Both the position numbers and the translations under genes were made by a program. A model generated the notes under the pieces. The model was not told the origin of the DNA. It saw only the letters and a list, made by a program, of their open reading frames with translations, and searched no databases. From Hydractinia symbiolongicarpus (lineage: Eukaryota > Cnidaria > Hydrozoa > Anthoathecata > Hydractiniidae): a stretch of DNA of 64,000 nt. The stretch spans positions 496,001 through 560,000 of the forward strand of contig NC_079889.1 of NCBI RefSeq assembly GCF_029227915.1, read 5' to 3'. Positions 61,765 through 64,000 of the stretch are shown here, one piece after another; position 1 is the first letter of the stretch; each line of letters starts with the position of its first letter.

Positions 61765-64000
61765 ACATGTGGTTTGTGCACATGTGGAATATTAATACGC
61801 GCGAAGTGCTTAAGCCCTATCCACATTCTGCTTATATTGTGATTCGCTTAATAAAAATATAGCGTCAAAGAAGATCATGCCGTGGAACATTTAAATTAGG
61901 TGAAAATGACTGAAGGAAATTAAGTTGTGACCTGCAATACTTACACACTAGCCTCCTAAACTGCCACCCCATTTGTATCGCTCCCTCTATAAAAACAAAA
62001 ATCCTGACTTTCACAGAAAAGGCTAAAAATTATTTGGTATAAAATTAAGTAACCCATTTCGAGGGAGTTTTTTTACCTTAACATCCTGTTTCCTGTCAAA
62101 CCTGATACTTATTACAACCTTTGAAATTTAATCTTTTTTTAAAATTAAAATAAATGAGCAAAGCTTACAAATTGTTTCCGCAACTGGGTTAAAAAAACCT
62201 CCCTTATAATATATTAGGAGGGAAAAACCGTGAAGCTAAAACAAAACTTGTAAGTTTTGCAACTGACTGCACTTTTTGCCTTAAAACAAAATGCTCCTTC
62301 TGTTAGAAATAAACATAGCAATTGAATCGGGAGATAATTTTGTGACATTCGTATTGATAACAAAAGCGATTTTTCTAGATAGAAAATTTACTTTTTTAAA
62401 GTATAGTTAAAAATTATGTGTATGTTTTTACAATTAACAATAAAATCACTGCACAACTTTTAATTGAATTTTCCCAAGACAAAAATTTAGAACATTAAAA
62501 TCCTTTGAAGAATATCCTTAGATTGATTTTCATTTAAAACACAAAACAGAACACAAGAAACACAAGAAAAAGAGAAAAAGTACTTAATCTTGCCATAATA
62601 AAGGGAGATGAATGCTTTGTTAATGTATTGATGTTAATAAACCTCGGTAAAAAATTGCTCGATTGTTAGGCTGATTTTTCATTGGACGAATTAAGAACGC
62701 GCTGAGCGTGGCGGCTTTTTTTATCATAGTCATCGGTCAAACATAAGGGAAAAGAATAAAAACAAAAAATGTAAAAAGCGGTTTTGGCGGAGATGACTAT
62801 CGGCATTAAGATCTGCTCTTATAAACTGCATAATTTTGGACAAAAGGTCACTTTGAGCAAAAGGTCTCTATCGTATGTAAAAACAGTTTCTAGTTTGGTG
62901 TTTACATCACGCAAACAACTTTCAGTAATTTTATTGGATAGCGGGTTAGGAACATGCGTAAAAGTCAAATTTTTTATTTTGCCATCAGTGGAACATTTTT
63001 GACTAAAGGAACAATATCCCACCTTCAGCACATTTGTACAAATAGTAAAAAATTAGCTTGTAGCTGATGTAAGTCTTGAATAGAGCAACATTATTATTCT
63101 TTAAAAAACAAAATCGTAAATTAAGAAACCTCAAAGAACAATAGCCGCCACGTTCAGAGCATCTGAAACACATCAGCTAGCAAATGTGAGATTCAGGAAG
63201 TTGGAGAAAACAAAACGATTGTCTAAAACAGTTTTAACTTTCGTCAGCACAAAATTTCGCAACTTTTAAAATTTGTATTGTTATGTATTAGTTAAATAAT
63301 TAATTAAAACTTTTTTATTAGAATGTTTTTTCTTTTCAAAAAATCAAAGTAAAAGTACGAAAATTTCTTACGAATTATTTGTCACAAAAGTTAAAATAAC
63401 ACTTTTTACCGGGGAAAATCTTTACTAAGTTTCCTGCTTACAATTTTGATATCAATTTTTTTAATTGAATAGACAAGACGTCACGGAATTATGTACAAAT
63501 GACTAATATTTTTGCCGACTAAAATTTTGATGACATTTCTTTGTCACTTTTTCACTAAAAATGTATTGTAAACAATGAGCGCAAAATTAATTTTGGCACA
63601 AATAAGGAAAGAAAAAAATTATGTGACGACCAGCGAATGAGAATAAAAAACCGTTTCGTTTAAAAAATTGATGATTGGATACTTAAAGTGACACAACGAT
63701 AAAACAATTGCAAAATACTGAAGTTGCAATCAAATGATAAAACTGTAACTATTAGTTTAGCCTAATATTTTTGAACCAAATGAAGCAATCATGACAAGTA
63801 GTTATAAATGACATGAGAAATGCAGATGCATCAACTAAATTATTTTCCTTTTCTTTCCTTATCACAGAGTTCAAAATTAAAGATGTACTGGGCACCAAGA
63901 AGCGACAAGTGAAAAGAAATATACCCTCTCAACAATCCTGCTTCCTGTTTGAAAGTAATGCAGTGAATGATCAGACGATTATCTTTTTAAGAAAAAAAAA
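61765..64000. other. no gene recognised
   Basis: AT-rich sequence with frequent stops. A possible relic of the CCTTATCGG MITE family lies at about 63390-63550 (TTTTTACCGGGGAAAATC; TTTTTGCCGACTAAAATTTTGAT). I see nothing else. Confidence 0.5.

Overview
The window is animal (metazoan) nuclear DNA. It is AT-rich, its genes are split into many short exons with GT-AG introns, and it is strewn with small foldback elements, mini-Helitron-like repeats, minisatellites and tRNA-derived pieces. Gene content and repeat style suggest a cnidarian, perhaps a hydrozoan; I cannot name the species. All six protein genes lie on the minus strand and all look like cell-surface receptors. I built each gene model by hand from splice sites and reading phase. 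The RTK and the four channel models close in frame from an ATG to a stop (for channel copy A the choice of first exon is less certain).

Layout, left to right. (1) 1-5527: the 5' part of a GABA-B-like class C GPCR, i.e. signal peptide plus most of the Venus-flytrap ligand domain; the 7TM part would lie beyond base 1. (2) 5528-10719: no gene seen, repeat copies only. (3) 10720-23892: an 18-exon receptor tyrosine kinase of 911 aa. Its ectodomain is Eph-like (ligand-binding domain, cysteine-rich region, two FN3 domains), but its kinase looks FGFR/RET-like and it has no SAM domain. Its introns hold an 18-bp minisatellite, a LINE 3' fragment and a repeat carrying three perfect TGACGTCA sites. (4) 24904-57814: four tandem head-to-tail genes for Cys-loop ligand-gated channel subunits of the GABA-A/glycine (anion) type, here called A, B, C and D. 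They share intron positions and phases, an 83-nt Cys-loop exon and a 186-nt M1-M2 exon, so they are local duplicates. They differ in pore residues, last-intron presence and loop length. (5) 57815-64000: no gene I can support; three tRNA-like sequences, a three-copy tandem repeat and a foldback element.

How the genes may work together: channels A-D could form homo- or heteropentamers gated by an amino-acid transmitter (GABA, glycine or similar), and the GABA-B-like receptor would be a slow metabotropic counterpart. The RTK probably acts in contact-dependent signalling. Ligands, partners and anion selectivity are inferred from family resemblance. The inter-gene gaps hold mobile-element debris: mini-Helitrons, TA-flanked MITEs, a tRNA-headed SINE and two LINE reverse-transcriptase tails.
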